A DNA stretch of 64,000 nucleotides. It comes from Rhizobium rosettiformans (lineage in GTDB: Bacteria > Pseudomonadota > Alphaproteobacteria > Rhizobiales > Rhizobiaceae). A program made the translations under genes and the position numbers. The notes below the pieces were generated by a model. That model did no database searches. It was given only the letters and a program-made list of their open reading frames with translations, and had not been told where the DNA came from. The stretch spans positions 3,934,001-3,998,000 of the forward strand of contig NZ_CP032405.1 of assembly GCF_016806065.1 (NCBI RefSeq), given 5' to 3'. Shown one piece after another: positions 1-10,562 of the stretch; position 1 is the stretch's first letter; each line of letters starts with the position of its first letter.

Positions 1-340
1 TCATCAGACCGGACAGCATGTCGGTTCGACTCAACGTCTCGAAACGCTGGCGCGATACGCCAAGGTCATAGATCGCAAGGCCGACAACCGAATAGGCGAT
101 CACGGCGACAATGAAGGAGACGGGCGGCGTCAGCATGGTCGCGACGACAAGCGCCGGCCCCAGAGGATAAGGCAGCAGCCCGAGACCGACGAGAATGAAG
201 TGACTGATGACATTGAGGCCGTAGGCAAACACTGCGATCTTAGCTGCCATGGCCATAGCCTTCCACAGCACCGCCTGCCGCGAGGAAAACTCGCCAAGCG
301 TGAGCTGCCGGATTACCCAGACATGCACCAGATCAAACAT
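1..340 (-). CDS. Membrane-anchored GGDEF protein (putative diguanylate cyclase), N-terminal part only
   Basis: The frame opens at an ATG at 340 and is still open at the window edge, so about 113 residues are visible. They begin MFDLVHVWVIRQLTLGEF and contain two or three hydrophobic stretches (about residues 30-95). These are followed by LSRTDMLSGLM, which matches the conserved opening of GGDEF domains (usually LTxxDxLTGLxNR). The catalytic GGDEF loop lies outside the window, so activity cannot be judged. A GGGGAG Shine-Dalgarno sequence sits 4 nt before the ATG, inside the 3' arm of a hairpin (344-365). The gene follows murB on the same strand after a 68-nt gap and may be read from the dcw transcript. 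Confidence 0.8.
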   Translation of the reverse strand, partial: MFDLVHVWVIRQLTLGEFSSRQAVLWKAMAMAAKIAVFAYGLNVISHFILVGLGLLPYPLGPALVVATMLTPPVSFIVAVIAYSVVGLAIYDLGVSRQRFETLSRTDMLSGLM

Positions 341-343
341 GAA

Positions 344-365
344 GCTCCCCGAACCTCCGGGGAGC
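344..365 (-). promoter_or_regulatory. Hairpin covering the ribosome binding site of the GGDEF gene
   Basis: Perfect 8-bp inverted repeat (GCTCCCCG, loop AACCTC, CGGGGAGC). On the minus-strand RNA the 3' arm contains the GGGGAG Shine-Dalgarno sequence of the gene starting at 340. There is no U tract, so it does not look like a standard terminator. Occlusion of the ribosome site is inferred from the overlap. Confidence 0.55.
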
Positions 366-408
366 CTAATCGAGCGACGTTAAAACTTCGTAGGAAAAGG
401 GCGCAGTA

Positions 409-1383
409 TCAGGCCTCGACAACACCCATGAACGGCTTCACCTCGCGGCCGGGCATGAAGATGCCGAGGCGCTTGATTTCCCATTCGAGCTTGATGCCTG
501 AGGTCTCGAAAACCCGCTGACGCACGGTCTCGCCCAGGTATTCGAGATCGTAGCCCGTCGCATGGCCGACATTGATCATGAAATTGCAATGGAGCGACGA
601 CATCTGCGCCCCGCCGATCATCAGACCGCGGCAGCCTGCCTCGTCGATCAACTCCCAGGCGGAATGCCCCTCCGGGTTCTTGAACGTCGAGCCACCGGTC
701 TTTTCCTTGACCGGCTGCACCGTCTCACGATGGTGACGGACCGCGTCCATGTCGGCGCGGATCTTCGCCTTCTCTTCCGGATAGCCTTCGAAAAGCGCAC
801 TGGTAAAGATCAGACCGTCCGGTGCTGCCGAGTGGCGATAGCTGTAGCCCATGTCGGCATTCGACAGGACGTGGACATTGCCCTTGCGATCGACGGCCTC
901 GACCTCGATCAACCTGCCGGCCGTGTCACCGCCATTGGCGCCCGCATTCATGCGGATCGCACCACCGATCGAACCGGGAATGCCGTAGTAGAAGTGGAAT
1001 CCGCCGATATTGTTGTCCATCGCCATGGCGGCAATGTGCTTGTCCGGGCAGATCGCGCCGGCTCGAATCCGATTTTCGCCCGCAAGCTCCACCTGACCGA
1101 ACCCCTTGGCAGACAGACGGATGACCACACCGGGGATCCCGCCGTCACGCACGAGCAGGTTCGATCCGACGCCGACGACCGTCAGCGGCACTTCTTCCGG
1201 CAGAAGCTTCAGGAAACTGGTGAGGTCCTCGACGTCATGCGGCTGGAACATCAGCTCCGCGAGCCCGCCTGCCTGGAACCAGGTGACCCGGTCCATCGGC
1301 GCATCAGGCGTCAGCCGCCCCTTGAGATCATTAACTTCAGGGCCGAGCGACGCCAGAAGCTTTTCCCCATCCACCTGTTTCAT
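409..1383 (-). CDS. murB: UDP-N-acetylenolpyruvoylglucosamine reductase MurB
   Basis: The 324-residue cytosolic flavoenzyme reduces UDP-GlcNAc-enolpyruvate to UDP-MurNAc with NADPH. The FAD-binding part shows [12 protein letters not shown] (residues 71-82) and [18 protein letters not shown] (135-152). The proton-donor serine is in [10 protein letters not shown] (Ser232), and HCNFMIN follows near residue 265. Length and motifs fit the family. The ATG at 1383 follows directly on the murC stop (1384-1386), so the two are tightly coupled. It is the last recognisable mur gene of the cluster here. Confidence 0.97.
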   Translation of the reverse strand: MKQVDGEKLLASLGPEVNDLKGRLTPDAPMDRVTWFQAGGLAELMFQPHDVEDLTSFLKLLPEEVPLTVVGVGSNLLVRDGGIPGVVIRLSAKGFGQVELAGENRIRAGAICPDKHIAAMAMDNNIGGFHFYYGIPGSIGGAIRMNAGANGGDTAGRLIEVEAVDRKGNVHVLSNADMGYSYRHSAAPDGLIFTSALFEGYPEEKAKIRADMDAVRHHRETVQPVKEKTGGSTFKNPEGHSAWELIDEAGCRGLMIGGAQMSSLHCNFMINVGHATGYDLEYLGETVRQRVFETSGIKLEWEIKRLGIFMPGREVKPFMGVVEA

Positions 1384-2796
1384 TCAAGACTTTCCCGCAA
1401 TTGCATCTAGTTCCGTCGGCAAGGCAGCAGCCCACTGGGTAATGTTGCCAGCCCCCAACAGGACCACGAAATCACCCGGTTGTGCAATGCCCGCGACGAG
1501 AGAGGCGAGTTGATCCGGCGCGGCTAAGTAGCGCGCATCGCGATGACCGCCGGATTTTATGCGCGACACCAGCACCTCCGAATCGATCCCCTCGATCGGA
1601 TCTTCGCCCGCAGCGTAAACCGGCGAGAGGAAGATCGTGTCCGCATCGTTGAAGCAGTTGGCGAAGTCGTCGAAAAGGCTGGCGAGGCGTGAAAAGCGAT
1701 GAGGCTGATGCACCGCGATGATTCGCCCCTGACAGGCTTCGCGCGCCGCTCTGAGCACAGCCTTGATCTCCACCGGGTGATGGCCGTAGTCATCGAAGAC
1801 CTGCACGCCATTGGACTGCCCGGTCAACGTGAAGCGCCGCTTGACGCCACCGAAGCCGGCAAGCCCCTTGCGAATCCCCTCTTCCGAAATGTCGAGCCGG
1901 TTCGCGACAGCGATTGCGGCGCAGGCATTGGAGATATTGTGCCGCCCGGGCATTGGCAGCACCAGATCCTTGAAGGTGAAGACGCGCCCCGTTCGGCGAC
2001 GGCGGATCTCAACGTCGAAAATCGAGCGCGTGCCATCGAGGCGCACATTCGAGAAGCGCACGTCGGCCTGCGGGTTCTCGCCATAGGTGATGACTTTGCG
2101 GTCCTCGATCTTGCTGACCAGCGCCTGCACTTCCGGATGGTCGAGGCACATCACACCGAAACCATAGAACGGCACATTCTCGACGAACTGGCGGAAAGCC
2201 GCTCGCGCATTGTCGAAGGTACCGTAATGGTCGAGATGTTCAGGGTCGATATTGGTAACAACAGCGACATCAGCCGGAAGCTTCAGGAACGTGCCGTCGG
2301 ATTCGTCCGCCTCGACCACCATCCATTCGCCCTCGCCCATGCGGGCATTGGTGCCATAGGCATTGATGATGCCGCCATTGATGACGGTCGGGTCGAGATT
2401 GCCGGCTTCGAGGAGAGCGGCAACCATCGAGGTGGTCGTCGTCTTGCCATGCGTGCCGCCGATCGCGATCGCATTGCGGAAGCGCATGAGCTCGGCGAGC
2501 ATCTCGGCGCGCCGCACGATCGGCAGGAGCTTCTCACGCGCGGCGATCAGTTCCGGGTTGTTCTTCTTGATCGCGGTCGAGACAACAACGACTTCGGCGT
2601 CACCGAGGTTCTCGGCTTTGTGACCGACAAAGACTTCGATGCCCTTGGCGCGCAACCGCTGGACATTGGCGCTCTCGGCCTGGTCTGACCCTTGCACCTT
2701 GTGTCCGAGATTGTGCAGCACCTCGGCGATACCGCTCATCCCGATGCCGCCGATCCCGATGAAATGGACGAGGCCGATGGTTTTCGGCATTTTCAT
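1384..2796 (-). CDS. murC: UDP-N-acetylmuramate--L-alanine ligase MurC
   Basis: The 470-residue ATP-dependent ligase adds L-alanine to UDP-MurNAc in the cytosol. The N-terminal Rossmann motif [12 protein letters not shown] (11-22) and the ATP loop GTHGKTT (114-120) are intact. DESDGTF and HHPVEIKA, conserved in Mur ligases, are also present. The ATG at 2796 overlaps the murG stop as ATGA and has a GGGAG ribosome site 8 nt upstream. Length agrees with the family. Confidence 0.98.
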   Translation of the reverse strand: MKMPKTIGLVHFIGIGGIGMSGIAEVLHNLGHKVQGSDQAESANVQRLRAKGIEVFVGHKAENLGDAEVVVVSTAIKKNNPELIAAREKLLPIVRRAEMLAELMRFRNAIAIGGTHGKTTTTSMVAALLEAGNLDPTVINGGIINAYGTNARMGEGEWMVVEADESDGTFLKLPADVAVVTNIDPEHLDHYGTFDNARAAFRQFVENVPFYGFGVMCLDHPEVQALVSKIEDRKVITYGENPQADVRFSNVRLDGTRSIFDVEIRRRRTGRVFTFKDLVLPMPGRHNISNACAAIAVANRLDISEEGIRKGLAGFGGVKRRFTLTGQSNGVQVFDDYGHHPVEIKAVLRAAREACQGRIIAVHQPHRFSRLASLFDDFANCFNDADTIFLSPVYAAGEDPIEGIDSEVLVSRIKSGGHRDARYLAAPDQLASLVAGIAQPGDFVVLLGAGNITQWAAALPTELDAIAGKS

Positions 2797-3914
2797 TGTG
2801 TGGCTCCCTTCGACTGGGCAATGCCCTTGCCGGCGGCAATAGCCTCTACGAGGTCTGCGAGCAAGCCGGCAGCATCGGGCTTGCCCGTGCTTTTCGCAGC
2901 GGCTGCCATGGTTGCGAGCCGCTCCGGCCCTTCGATCGCTGTCGTCAGAAGGTCGGCAATGCGCTCTGCGGAGAGATCCGCCTGGGCAATCACCTGCGCC
3001 CCGCCCTGCGCCGCGAGTGCTGCGGCATTCGCCGCCTGGTCGTGGTCCAGTGCATGCGGATAGGGCACGAGCAGGCTCGGGCGACCGATCACCGCGAGTT
3101 CGGAGACCGTCGAAGCGCCGGAGCGGCAGATCACGAGATGGGCGGCTGCCAGCCGCTCCGCCATGTCGGTAAAGAATGGTGCCACATCGGCGCGAATGCC
3201 GAGCGTCGCATAGCTGTCGATCACCTTCTGGCGGTCTTCCGGCCGCGCCTGCTGGGTTACCACGAGCCGCTGACGCAGCGCATCGGGCAGAAGCCGGATG
3301 GCGCCGGGAATTGCGTCGGAGAAGAACTGAGCGCCCTGGCTTCCACCGAAGACCACGAGGTTGAAGGCTTCGGCGGCGCCGGACGCCACATAGGGCTGGG
3401 CTGCGGCCACGATGACGGCCGGCCTGACCGGATTGCCGGTCAGCACCATCTTGGCCTTGTGTTCGCCGTCGGGCGACAGAAAACCACCCGCGATTGCCCG
3501 TACCCGTGACGCGAGCAGCTTGTTCGCCCGTCCCATGACGGCATTCTGCTCATGCACCGCTGTCGGCACACCAAGACCGGCGGCCGCGAAAAGCGGCGGA
3601 ACGGTCGGATAGCCACCAAAGCCGATGACGGCCTTCGGCTTCAGACGGGAAACAAGTGCCCGCGCCTCGCGATAACCACGCCACAGCGAAAGAAACGCCT
3701 TGACTACGGCGACCGGGTTCTTTGAGCCGATCGTCGCTGACGAAACGGTGTGAATCTCATCAGCCGGGAAGCTCCCGGCAAAGCGTTCGGCACGCCGGTC
3801 GGTCACCAGATGCACGCCATAGCCCCGCGCTTTCAATTCATGCGCCAGCGCCTCGGCCGGAAAGAGATGTCCGCCGGTGCCACCGGCGGCGAGCAGGACG
3901 ATACCTTTGGTCAT
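2793..3914 (-). CDS. murG: UDP-GlcNAc:lipid I N-acetylglucosaminyltransferase MurG
   Basis: About 373 residues. It transfers GlcNAc to lipid I to make lipid II on the inner face of the cytoplasmic membrane. The N-terminus carries the donor/acceptor loop [35 protein letters not shown] and the C-terminal [11 protein letters not shown] and [10 protein letters not shown] motifs follow in family order. I chose the ATG at 3914 over a TTG two codons upstream (3920) because GGAG lies 9 nt before the ATG. It ends in an ATGA overlap with murC. Confidence 0.97.
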   Translation of the reverse strand: MTKGIVLLAAGGTGGHLFPAEALAHELKARGYGVHLVTDRRAERFAGSFPADEIHTVSSATIGSKNPVAVVKAFLSLWRGYREARALVSRLKPKAVIGFGGYPTVPPLFAAAGLGVPTAVHEQNAVMGRANKLLASRVRAIAGGFLSPDGEHKAKMVLTGNPVRPAVIVAAAQPYVASGAAEAFNLVVFGGSQGAQFFSDAIPGAIRLLPDALRQRLVVTQQARPEDRQKVIDSYATLGIRADVAPFFTDMAERLAAAHLVICRSGASTVSELAVIGRPSLLVPYPHALDHDQAANAAALAAQGGAQVIAQADLSAERIADLLTTAIEGPERLATMAAAAKSTGKPDAAGLLADLVEAIAAGKGIAQSKGATQ

Positions 3915-3920
3915 ACGCAA

Positions 3921-5075
3921 TTACTCCGCGGGTACGCCCGCAACCGAACGGAACAGGCTGCGCTCCTGGGCGCGCTTTTCCGGACGGCGGCGGGTCAGCG
4001 CCAGGATGAAGCCGGCCGTGACACAGATCGCCGTCATCGACGATCCGCCATAGGAGATGAGCGGCAGCGTCATGCCCTTGGCCGGCAGAAGTTCGAGATT
4101 GACACCGATATTGATCATCGACTGAACGCCGAGCAGCAGCACGAGACCGGACACGGCGAGACGGTTGAAGTCGTTGCGCTCCTTGTAGGCATGGCTGAGG
4201 CCGCGCAGGACAAGGAAGGCGAAGATCGCGACGAGCACCATGCAGAAGACGATGCCGAATTCTTCGGCCGCGACCGAGAAAATGAAGTCGGTATGGCTGT
4301 CGGGAATGATGCGCTTGACGATACCCTCGCCCGGCCCCTGGCCGAACCAGTCGCCGCGAATGATGGCCTCGCGGGCGGTATCGACCTGGAAGGTGTCCCC
4401 CTCGCCGGTCAGGAACCGGTCGATTCGGCCGGCAACGTGCGGCAGGGTCATATAGGCCCCGAAGAAGCCAGCACCGCCGAGCGCGCCGAGGACCACGATC
4501 CACAGCCAGGGCATGCCGGCCATGAAGAACATCGCGCCCCAGACGCTGCCGATCAGGATGGTCTGACCGAGGTCAGGCTGGGCAATCAGGAGGGCGGCCG
4601 CGATGCCAAACAGCAGGATGGCAAAGAGATTGCCTGGAATTTCAGGCTGGCGGGCATGTTCGGCGAACAACCAGGCGCAGATCACGACGAAGGCCGGCTT
4701 CATGAATTCCGAAGGCTGGATCGACATGGAGCCCAAAGACAGCCAGCGCCGTCCGCCCTTGACCTCGAGACCGATGAAAAGCACCAGCACCATCATGATC
4801 AGCGAGGCTGCCAGAATCAGCATGGCCATGCGACGGACCTGACGCGGCGACAGAAAGGACAGGCCGATCATCACCCCGAGTGCCGGCAGCATGAAAAAGG
4901 CGTGGCGCTTGACGAAGTGGAAGCTGTCGAGATTAAGGCGTTCTGCAACCGCCGGTGAGGCCGCAAAAGAGAGCATCAGCCCGATCCCCATCAGGAGAAC
5001 GAAGGTGATCAGGAACAGACGGTCGATCGTCCAGAACCAGTCTGCGACCGGCCCTCTCTCTACGCGGCTTACCAT
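3921..5075 (-). CDS. ftsW: SEDS peptidoglycan glycosyltransferase FtsW
   Basis: The 384-residue polytopic membrane protein has about ten hydrophobic segments. SEDS-family sequences seen are IQPSEFMKPAFV, AQPDLGQTILI, NIGVNLELLPAKGMTLPLISYGGSS and PDSHTDFIFSVAAEEFG. FtsW polymerises lipid II at the division septum with its partner FtsI, whose gene is upstream in the same cluster. The ATG at 5075 follows the murD stop by 1 nt. Position between murD and murG is typical of alphaproteobacterial dcw clusters. Confidence 0.97.
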   Translation of the reverse strand: MVSRVERGPVADWFWTIDRLFLITFVLLMGIGLMLSFAASPAVAERLNLDSFHFVKRHAFFMLPALGVMIGLSFLSPRQVRRMAMLILAASLIMMVLVLFIGLEVKGGRRWLSLGSMSIQPSEFMKPAFVVICAWLFAEHARQPEIPGNLFAILLFGIAAALLIAQPDLGQTILIGSVWGAMFFMAGMPWLWIVVLGALGGAGFFGAYMTLPHVAGRIDRFLTGEGDTFQVDTAREAIIRGDWFGQGPGEGIVKRIIPDSHTDFIFSVAAEEFGIVFCMVLVAIFAFLVLRGLSHAYKERNDFNRLAVSGLVLLLGVQSMINIGVNLELLPAKGMTLPLISYGGSSMTAICVTAGFILALTRRRPEKRAQERSLFRSVAGVPAE

Positions 5076-5076
5076 C

Positions 5077-6486
5077 TCAATTGCCTCCTGTCGGCAGGTC
5101 GATCAGCATCGTCACTCCGTCCAGATCTGCGACATGCGCAACAAAGGCGTCGCCGCGGACCTCGAAATTCTTGTACTGGTCGAAGCTTGCGCAAGCCGGT
5201 GAAAGCATCACGGCCGAAGCTTCGCCATCCCGATCGGCATCATCAGCGGCATGCGCCACGGCGCGCTCCAGGTGGTCCGAGATCTCGTAAGCCACGCGGT
5301 CGCCGAGCTGCGCTGCAAAGGCCGAAGCAGCCTCGCCGATCAGATAGGCCTTCACGATGCGCGGGAAGAGTGGTGCGAGGCTTGCGATACCACCTTCCTT
5401 GGGCAGGCCACCGGCAATCCAGTAGATCCGCTCGTAGCTGGAAAGGGCTGGCGCTGCGGCCTCGGCATTGGTCGCCTTGCTGTCGTTGACGAAAACGACG
5501 TCGCCGCGACGCGCCACCGGCTGCATGCGATGCTTGAGGCCGGGAAAGCTCTGCAGGCCCTTGCGGATCTCGGCTTCGGAGACGCCGACCGCAAGGCAAG
5601 CCGCGACCGCGGCACAGGCGTTCTGCGCATTGTGGCTGCCGCGCAGCGTCTGGATCCCGTCGAGATCGACCAGAGGCGCCGACGCTCCGTTCTCGGCCCG
5701 CATGATGCACGAACCCTCGGCATAGAGGCCGTCGGCGAGCGGCTGCCGCTTCGAGATCCTGGTGACCTTGGTCCCGGCGCGTTCGACACGATCGCCGATC
5801 AGCTCGCAGTGGCTGTCGTCGGTGCCGATGATCGCGGTCTTGGCACCGGCGACCAGCCGTTCCTTCACATCGGCATAGTGCTGCATCGTACCGTGACGAT
5901 CGAGATGATCGGGCGTCAGGTTGAGCAGGATGCCGGCGGTGGGATTGAGCGTCGGGGCAAGATCAATCTGATAGGACGAGCACTCGACGACGAAGAAGCG
6001 GCCATCCCGGGGCGAATCGAGCGTCAGCACGGCACGGCCGATATTGCCGCCAAGCTGCGTGTCGCGACCGCTGGCCTGTAGAATATGGGCAATCAGCGCC
6101 GTCGTGGTGGACTTGCCGTTCGTACCAGTGATCGCGATAAACGGGCAATCCGGCGCCATTGCACGACGTTCGCGCACGAAGATCTCGACATCGCCGATGA
6201 TCTCCACGCCAGCATTTCGGGCAAAACCGACCGTCCAGTGCGGCTTCGGATGCGTGAGCGGGACGCCGGGCGAAAGCACAAAGGATGCGACCAACGACCA
6301 GTCGATCTCGCGCAAGTCCCGGGTCGGTACGCCTTCGGCTTCTGCCCGCGCAACGCTGTCGGGATTGTCGTCCCAGGCAATCACATTTGCGCCGCCGGCC
6401 TGAAGCGCCTTTGCGGTCGCAAGCCCCGAACCGCCGAGCCCGAACAGCGCGACGGTCTTGCCCTTGAAGGTGTTGGCCGCGATCAT
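5077..6486 (-). CDS. murD: UDP-N-acetylmuramoyl-L-alanine--D-glutamate ligase MurD
   Basis: The 469-residue cytosolic ligase adds D-glutamate to UDP-MurNAc-L-Ala. It has the N-terminal [14 protein letters not shown] dinucleotide-like fold, the ATP loop GTNGKST (121-127), [12 protein letters not shown], and the C-terminal [11 protein letters not shown] and [18 protein letters not shown] motifs. The ATG at 6486 lies 7 nt after the mraY stop. Length is usual for the family. Confidence 0.97.
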   Translation of the reverse strand: MIAANTFKGKTVALFGLGGSGLATAKALQAGGANVIAWDDNPDSVARAEAEGVPTRDLREIDWSLVASFVLSPGVPLTHPKPHWTVGFARNAGVEIIGDVEIFVRERRAMAPDCPFIAITGTNGKSTTTALIAHILQASGRDTQLGGNIGRAVLTLDSPRDGRFFVVECSSYQIDLAPTLNPTAGILLNLTPDHLDRHGTMQHYADVKERLVAGAKTAIIGTDDSHCELIGDRVERAGTKVTRISKRQPLADGLYAEGSCIMRAENGASAPLVDLDGIQTLRGSHNAQNACAAVAACLAVGVSEAEIRKGLQSFPGLKHRMQPVARRGDVVFVNDSKATNAEAAAPALSSYERIYWIAGGLPKEGGIASLAPLFPRIVKAYLIGEAASAFAAQLGDRVAYEISDHLERAVAHAADDADRDGEASAVMLSPACASFDQYKNFEVRGDAFVAHVADLDGVTMLIDLPTGGN

Positions 6487-6493
6487 CGCCGCC

Positions 6494-7594
6494 TCACCGC
6501 AGCTTCAGGGTGGAGAGGCCGAGCATGGCAAGGCCAACCGCGATGATCCAGAACCGGATGACCACTTGGCTTTCGGTCCAGCCGAGCTTTTCGAAATGAT
6601 GGTGGATCGGCGCCATGAGGAAGACGCGCCTGCCGGTAAGCTTGAAGTAACCGACCTGGATGATGACCGAAAGCGTCTCCATGACGAAGAGACCGCCGAT
6701 GATCGCCATGACGATCTCGTGCTTGGTGGCAACAGCCACCGAGCCGATCAGGCCACCGAGGGCGAGCGAACCCGTATCACCCATGAAAATGGCAGCCGGC
6801 GGCGCGTTAAACCAGAGGAAGCCAAGGCCGGCCCCGATCACGGCGCCCAACACCACTGCGAGCTCGCCCGTACCCGGCGTGAAATTGATCTGGAGATAGT
6901 TGGAAAACACCGCATTGCCGGCGAGATAGGCGATCACGCCGAAGGAGGCCGCTGCGATCATCACAGGCACGATGGCAAGCCCATCAAGGCCGTCCGTCAG
7001 GTTGACCGCATTGCCGGCACCGACGATGACGAAGCCACCGAAGAGCACGAAAAAGATGCCGAGATCGATCAGGAAGTCCTTGAAGAAGGGGAAGGCGATC
7101 GAGGAGCCGAAGGTCGAGCCTTGCGGCCCGGAACTCAGCGCTGTCGACATCATGAAATAGACGGCGATGCCGGCGATCAGGAATTCGATCCCGAGACGCG
7201 CCTTGCCGGAGAAGCCCTTCTCCGTCTGCTTGGTCACCTTGAGGTAGTCGTCATAAAAGCCGATGGCACCAAAACCGAGCGTCACCAGCAGCGTCGCGAC
7301 GACGTAGACATTGGAGAGATCGGCCCAGAGCAGCGACGACACCACGATACCAGCGAGGATCATCAAGCCGCCCATCGTCGGCGTTCCCGCCTTCTTGAAA
7401 TGGGTTTGCGGTCCGTCGGCGCGGATCGGCTGTCCCTTGCCCTGGCGCAAGCGCAAAGACGAGATGATGGCCGGGCCGAACAGGAAAACCACCAGCGCCG
7501 AGGTGAAGAGAGCAGCCCCGGTGCGGAAGGTGATGTAACGGAAGAGATTGAAAAACTGAAGGTTATCCGCCAGTTCCACAAGCCAGATCAGCAT
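6494..7594 (-). CDS. mraY: Phospho-N-acetylmuramoyl-pentapeptide-transferase MraY
   Basis: The 366-residue polytopic membrane enzyme makes lipid I from UDP-MurNAc-pentapeptide and undecaprenyl phosphate. Catalytic signatures are [20 protein letters not shown] and the histidine loop [10 protein letters not shown] set the start at the ATG at 7594 ([10 protein letters not shown], the usual N-terminus). The frame also opens at a TTG at 7609, but GGAAAGGG lies just upstream of the ATG and overlaps that TTG region. The murF stop is 24 nt upstream. Confidence 0.97.
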   Translation of the reverse strand: MLIWLVELADNLQFFNLFRYITFRTGAALFTSALVVFLFGPAIISSLRLRQGKGQPIRADGPQTHFKKAGTPTMGGLMILAGIVVSSLLWADLSNVYVVATLLVTLGFGAIGFYDDYLKVTKQTEKGFSGKARLGIEFLIAGIAVYFMMSTALSSGPQGSTFGSSIAFPFFKDFLIDLGIFFVLFGGFVIVGAGNAVNLTDGLDGLAIVPVMIAAASFGVIAYLAGNAVFSNYLQINFTPGTGELAVVLGAVIGAGLGFLWFNAPPAAIFMGDTGSLALGGLIGSVAVATKHEIVMAIIGGLFVMETLSVIIQVGYFKLTGRRVFLMAPIHHHFEKLGWTESQVVIRFWIIAVGLAMLGLSTLKLR

Positions 7595-7618
7595 TGGAGC
7601 CCTTTCCAAAAGCCCGGA

Positions 7619-9052
7619 TTAAAAGTGGCGCTCCGTGTCGGTGAATGCCGGATGCTTGTCAAGCAGAGCCGAAACGATCTTGCCGAAACCGATGCCGAGA
7701 GAAGATTTGACCATCACGACATCGCCCGCGCGGACCTCGGCGGTAACGAAATTCACGAGCTCCTCCGTGGTCTCGAGATAGACGACGTGAACCGTTTCCG
7801 GCAGGGCGTCGCGCAGCGCCACCATTTCCGGGCCCGCGAGCCAGACATGTTCGATACCGGCCGCCAGGAGAGGGCCAGCGAGCTCGGCATGAACGCTGGG
7901 GGCAAAATCACCCATTTCCAACATGTCGCCGAGCACGGCGATCCGCCGCCCCTCGCCCGTCGGCTGGGCCGATGCAAGCACGGCGATCGCCGCGCGCATC
8001 GAGGCCGGATTGGCATTATAGCTTTCGTCGATCAGCGTCAGGATGCCATCGGGCATCTGCAGACGGTGGCGTTCACCGCGCCCCTTGACGGGAGCGAGAT
8101 TCGCCAGGGCGTCGATTGCGGCATCAATATCTGCGCCGACCAGTGAGACGGCTGCAAGAACCGCCATGGCATTCTCGGCAAGATGCCGCCCCGGCGCGCC
8201 GATCGTCACTTCGCGCGTCTCGCCACCGAAGGAGACCCAGACGGTGGAAAGCTCGGCAGCGCCATCGAATTCCGCCAAACGGAACTCCGCCTTGGCGTGC
8301 TGACCGAAACTGTGGATGTTTTCGATACCCTGGGCGAGTGCCGCCTGCTCGAGGCGTTCGTAATAGGGATTGTCGCGGTTGAGGATCGCATCGCCACCAT
8401 TGACGACGCCCTCGAAGATCTCGGCCTTGGCGTCCGCGATCTCGTCGACGCTGGCGAAATTGCCGAGATGTGCCGGTGCGATCGTCGTGATGACCGCCAC
8501 ATCGGGACGCACCATCCGCGACAGTGGCCCGAGCTCGCCGGAATGATTCATGCCCAGCTCGAACACGCCGTAACGGGTGTCGATAGGCATGCGGGCGAGC
8601 GTCAGCGGCACGCCCCAATGGTTGTTGAAGGAGGCGACGGACGCATGCACCTTGCCGGACGGCGCAAGTGTTGCGCGCAGCATCTCCTTGGTGGTCGTCT
8701 TGCCGACGGAGCCGGTGACCGCAATGACCGTCGCAGGCGTGCGGTCGCGGGCGGCCATGCCGAGCTTCTGCAGGCCGACGAGAACGTCTTCGACGACGAT
8801 CATCGGGATTGTCAGCCGACCGAGCGCCGGCAATTTGGCCTCGCTGACAACGAGCAGGGCAGCCCCGTTGGCGATGGCAATGCTGGCATAGTTGTGACCA
8901 TCGACGCGGTCGCCCTTGATGGCGAAGAAAGCTTCGCCGGGGGTAATCGTCCGACTGTCGATCGAAATGCCGGTGACACCTTCCGGCAGATTGCCAAAGG
9001 GTCTGCCGCCCATGGCGACGACCATTTCACGCGCGGTCCAGAGCAGGGTCAA
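7619..9052 (-). CDS. murF: UDP-MurNAc-tripeptide--D-Ala-D-Ala ligase MurF, TTG start
   Basis: The 477-residue cytosolic ligase adds D-Ala-D-Ala to the UDP-MurNAc-tripeptide. The ATP loop is GSVGKTT (114-120); [22 protein letters not shown] and LGDMLEMG are family motifs. The start is a TTG at 9052 overlapping the murE stop. A strong GGAGGAG ribosome site 8 nt upstream, inside the last murE codons, supports it, and the N-terminus [16 protein letters not shown] aligns with family members. Termination-coupled translation from murE is likely. Confidence 0.96.
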   Translation of the reverse strand: MTLLWTAREMVVAMGGRPFGNLPEGVTGISIDSRTITPGEAFFAIKGDRVDGHNYASIAIANGAALLVVSEAKLPALGRLTIPMIVVEDVLVGLQKLGMAARDRTPATVIAVTGSVGKTTTKEMLRATLAPSGKVHASVASFNNHWGVPLTLARMPIDTRYGVFELGMNHSGELGPLSRMVRPDVAVITTIAPAHLGNFASVDEIADAKAEIFEGVVNGGDAILNRDNPYYERLEQAALAQGIENIHSFGQHAKAEFRLAEFDGAAELSTVWVSFGGETREVTIGAPGRHLAENAMAVLAAVSLVGADIDAAIDALANLAPVKGRGERHRLQMPDGILTLIDESYNANPASMRAAIAVLASAQPTGEGRRIAVLGDMLEMGDFAPSVHAELAGPLLAAGIEHVWLAGPEMVALRDALPETVHVVYLETTEELVNFVTAEVRAGDVVMVKSSLGIGFGKIVSALLDKHPAFTDTERHF

Positions 9053-10503
9053 CGGTCAAACTCCTCCAAGGCTTTGCGGACTTCCTGATGGTCCGAAAAC
9101 GGATGCGTCTCGGCTCCGACCGTCTGTCCTTCCTCATGCCCCTTGCCCGCAACGATCAGCGTGTCCCCGGTCGACATCATCGCGACACCCGCCCGGATGG
9201 CCTGGGCACGGTCGCCGATCTCGATACCCTTGGGCGTTGCCGCCATGATCTCGGAACGGATGGTCGCCGGCACTTCGGAGCGCGGATTGTCGTCTGTGAC
9301 GATGGTGATGTCTGCGAGCCGCGAGGCGATCTCGCCCATGATCGGTCGCTTGCCCTTGTCGCGGTCTCCGCCACAGCCGAACACGACGATCACACGACCA
9401 GTCGTGAAAGGGCGAACCGAAGTCAGCACGTTTTCAAGGGCTTCCGGCTTGTGCGCGTAGTCGACATAGGCGAGCGCACCGGCCTTGGTCTGGCCGACCA
9501 GCTCGAGGCGGCCGGAGGCACCCTTCAGATGTTCCAGCGCCTTCAACGCCACGGCCGGTGAAACGCCGGTGGAGATTGCAAGGCCGGCGGACACAAGCGC
9601 ATTGGCGATCTGGAAATCGCCGGCGAGCGGAATGTGAACCTCATAGATGTCACCGCCATGATGCACTTCGGCGACCTGCTTGTGGCGGAAATGCTCGACC
9701 CGCTTGAGACTGAGGAAATCACCCTTGCGGCCGACGGTTCGCACTTCGTGGCCGCAGGCGTTGGCGGCCCGGATCGCTTCGTCCGACCAGGCGTCGTCTG
9801 CAAAGATCACCGCAGGCGCGCCCTTCGGCAGCAGCGTATCGAAGAGCCGCATCTTCGCCGCCATGTAATCTTCCATGGTCGGATGATAGTCCATGTGGTC
9901 GCGGCCGAGATTGGTAAAGCCGGCAGCCGACAGGGCGACGCCGTCGAGTCGGCTCTGGTCAAGGCCATGGCTGGAGGCTTCCATCGCAGCATGGGTGACG
10001 CCCTCATCGGCAAGTTCGCCAAGAAGCGTGTGAAGGGCCAGCGGATCAGGCGTGGTCAGCGAACCGTAATCGTTGCGCTTCGGCGAAATTACGCCCGTCG
10101 TTCCGATCTGGGCGGCGGCTTGGCCGGCTTCGGCCCAGATCTGGCGGGTAAACGAGGCAACGGAAGTCTTTCCTGCGGTGCCGGTCACCGCAACCATGGT
10201 CTTCGGCTGGCGCCCGACGAGGCGGGCTGCTGCAAGCGCAAGGAAGCGACGCGGGTGATCGACGATGACGACCGGTACAGTCGCGTCGAGCGCATGCGAT
10301 GCCACGACAGCAACAGCGCCCTTCTCAACCGCCTGGGCGACATAGGCCGAACCATCTGCCTTAGAACCCGACAGGGCAAAGAACACGGTGCCCGGTTCGA
10401 CCCTGCGGCTATCGGCGGAAAGTCCGCGAACCTCGACGTCTGCAGCGCCACTGGCTGCCACCTGTTCCCCAAACTCCTCGCCAGCCAGTCCACCCAAAAG
10501 CAT
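9049..10503 (-). CDS. murE: UDP-MurNAc-L-Ala-D-Glu--meso-diaminopimelate ligase MurE
   Basis: About 484 residues. It adds the third stem-peptide residue. The ATP loop [13 protein letters not shown] and the substrate-selective DNPRSEVP motif indicate meso-diaminopimelate rather than lysine, as expected for a Gram-negative. The start is uncertain: a TTG at 10566 overlaps the ftsI stop, an ATG at 10515 has GGAAGG touching it (too close), and the ATG at 10503 has the same GGAAGGA 11 nt upstream and gives the most family-like N-terminus ([12 protein letters not shown]). I chose 10503. Confidence 0.95.
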   Translation of the reverse strand: MLLGGLAGEEFGEQVAASGAADVEVRGLSADSRRVEPGTVFFALSGSKADGSAYVAQAVEKGAVAVVASHALDATVPVVIVDHPRRFLALAAARLVGRQPKTMVAVTGTAGKTSVASFTRQIWAEAGQAAAQIGTTGVISPKRNDYGSLTTPDPLALHTLLGELADEGVTHAAMEASSHGLDQSRLDGVALSAAGFTNLGRDHMDYHPTMEDYMAAKMRLFDTLLPKGAPAVIFADDAWSDEAIRAANACGHEVRTVGRKGDFLSLKRVEHFRHKQVAEVHHGGDIYEVHIPLAGDFQIANALVSAGLAISTGVSPAVALKALEHLKGASGRLELVGQTKAGALAYVDYAHKPEALENVLTSVRPFTTGRVIVVFGCGGDRDKGKRPIMGEIASRLADITIVTDDNPRSEVPATIRSEIMAATPKGIEIGDRAQAIRAGVAMMSTGDTLIVAGKGHEEGQTVGAETHPFSDHQEVRKALEEFDR

Positions 10504-10562
10504 TTTGCAGTCCATCCTTCCGGGGCAAGTTGCGCGAATCGCCCCGCCTGTAGTCGATCTGA

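Noticed and set aside
6458..8146. 562-codon plus-strand frame across mraY and murF
   Set aside because: It lies antisense to two certain genes and its translation is charged and repetitive with no recognisable domain, typical of a high-GC shadow frame.
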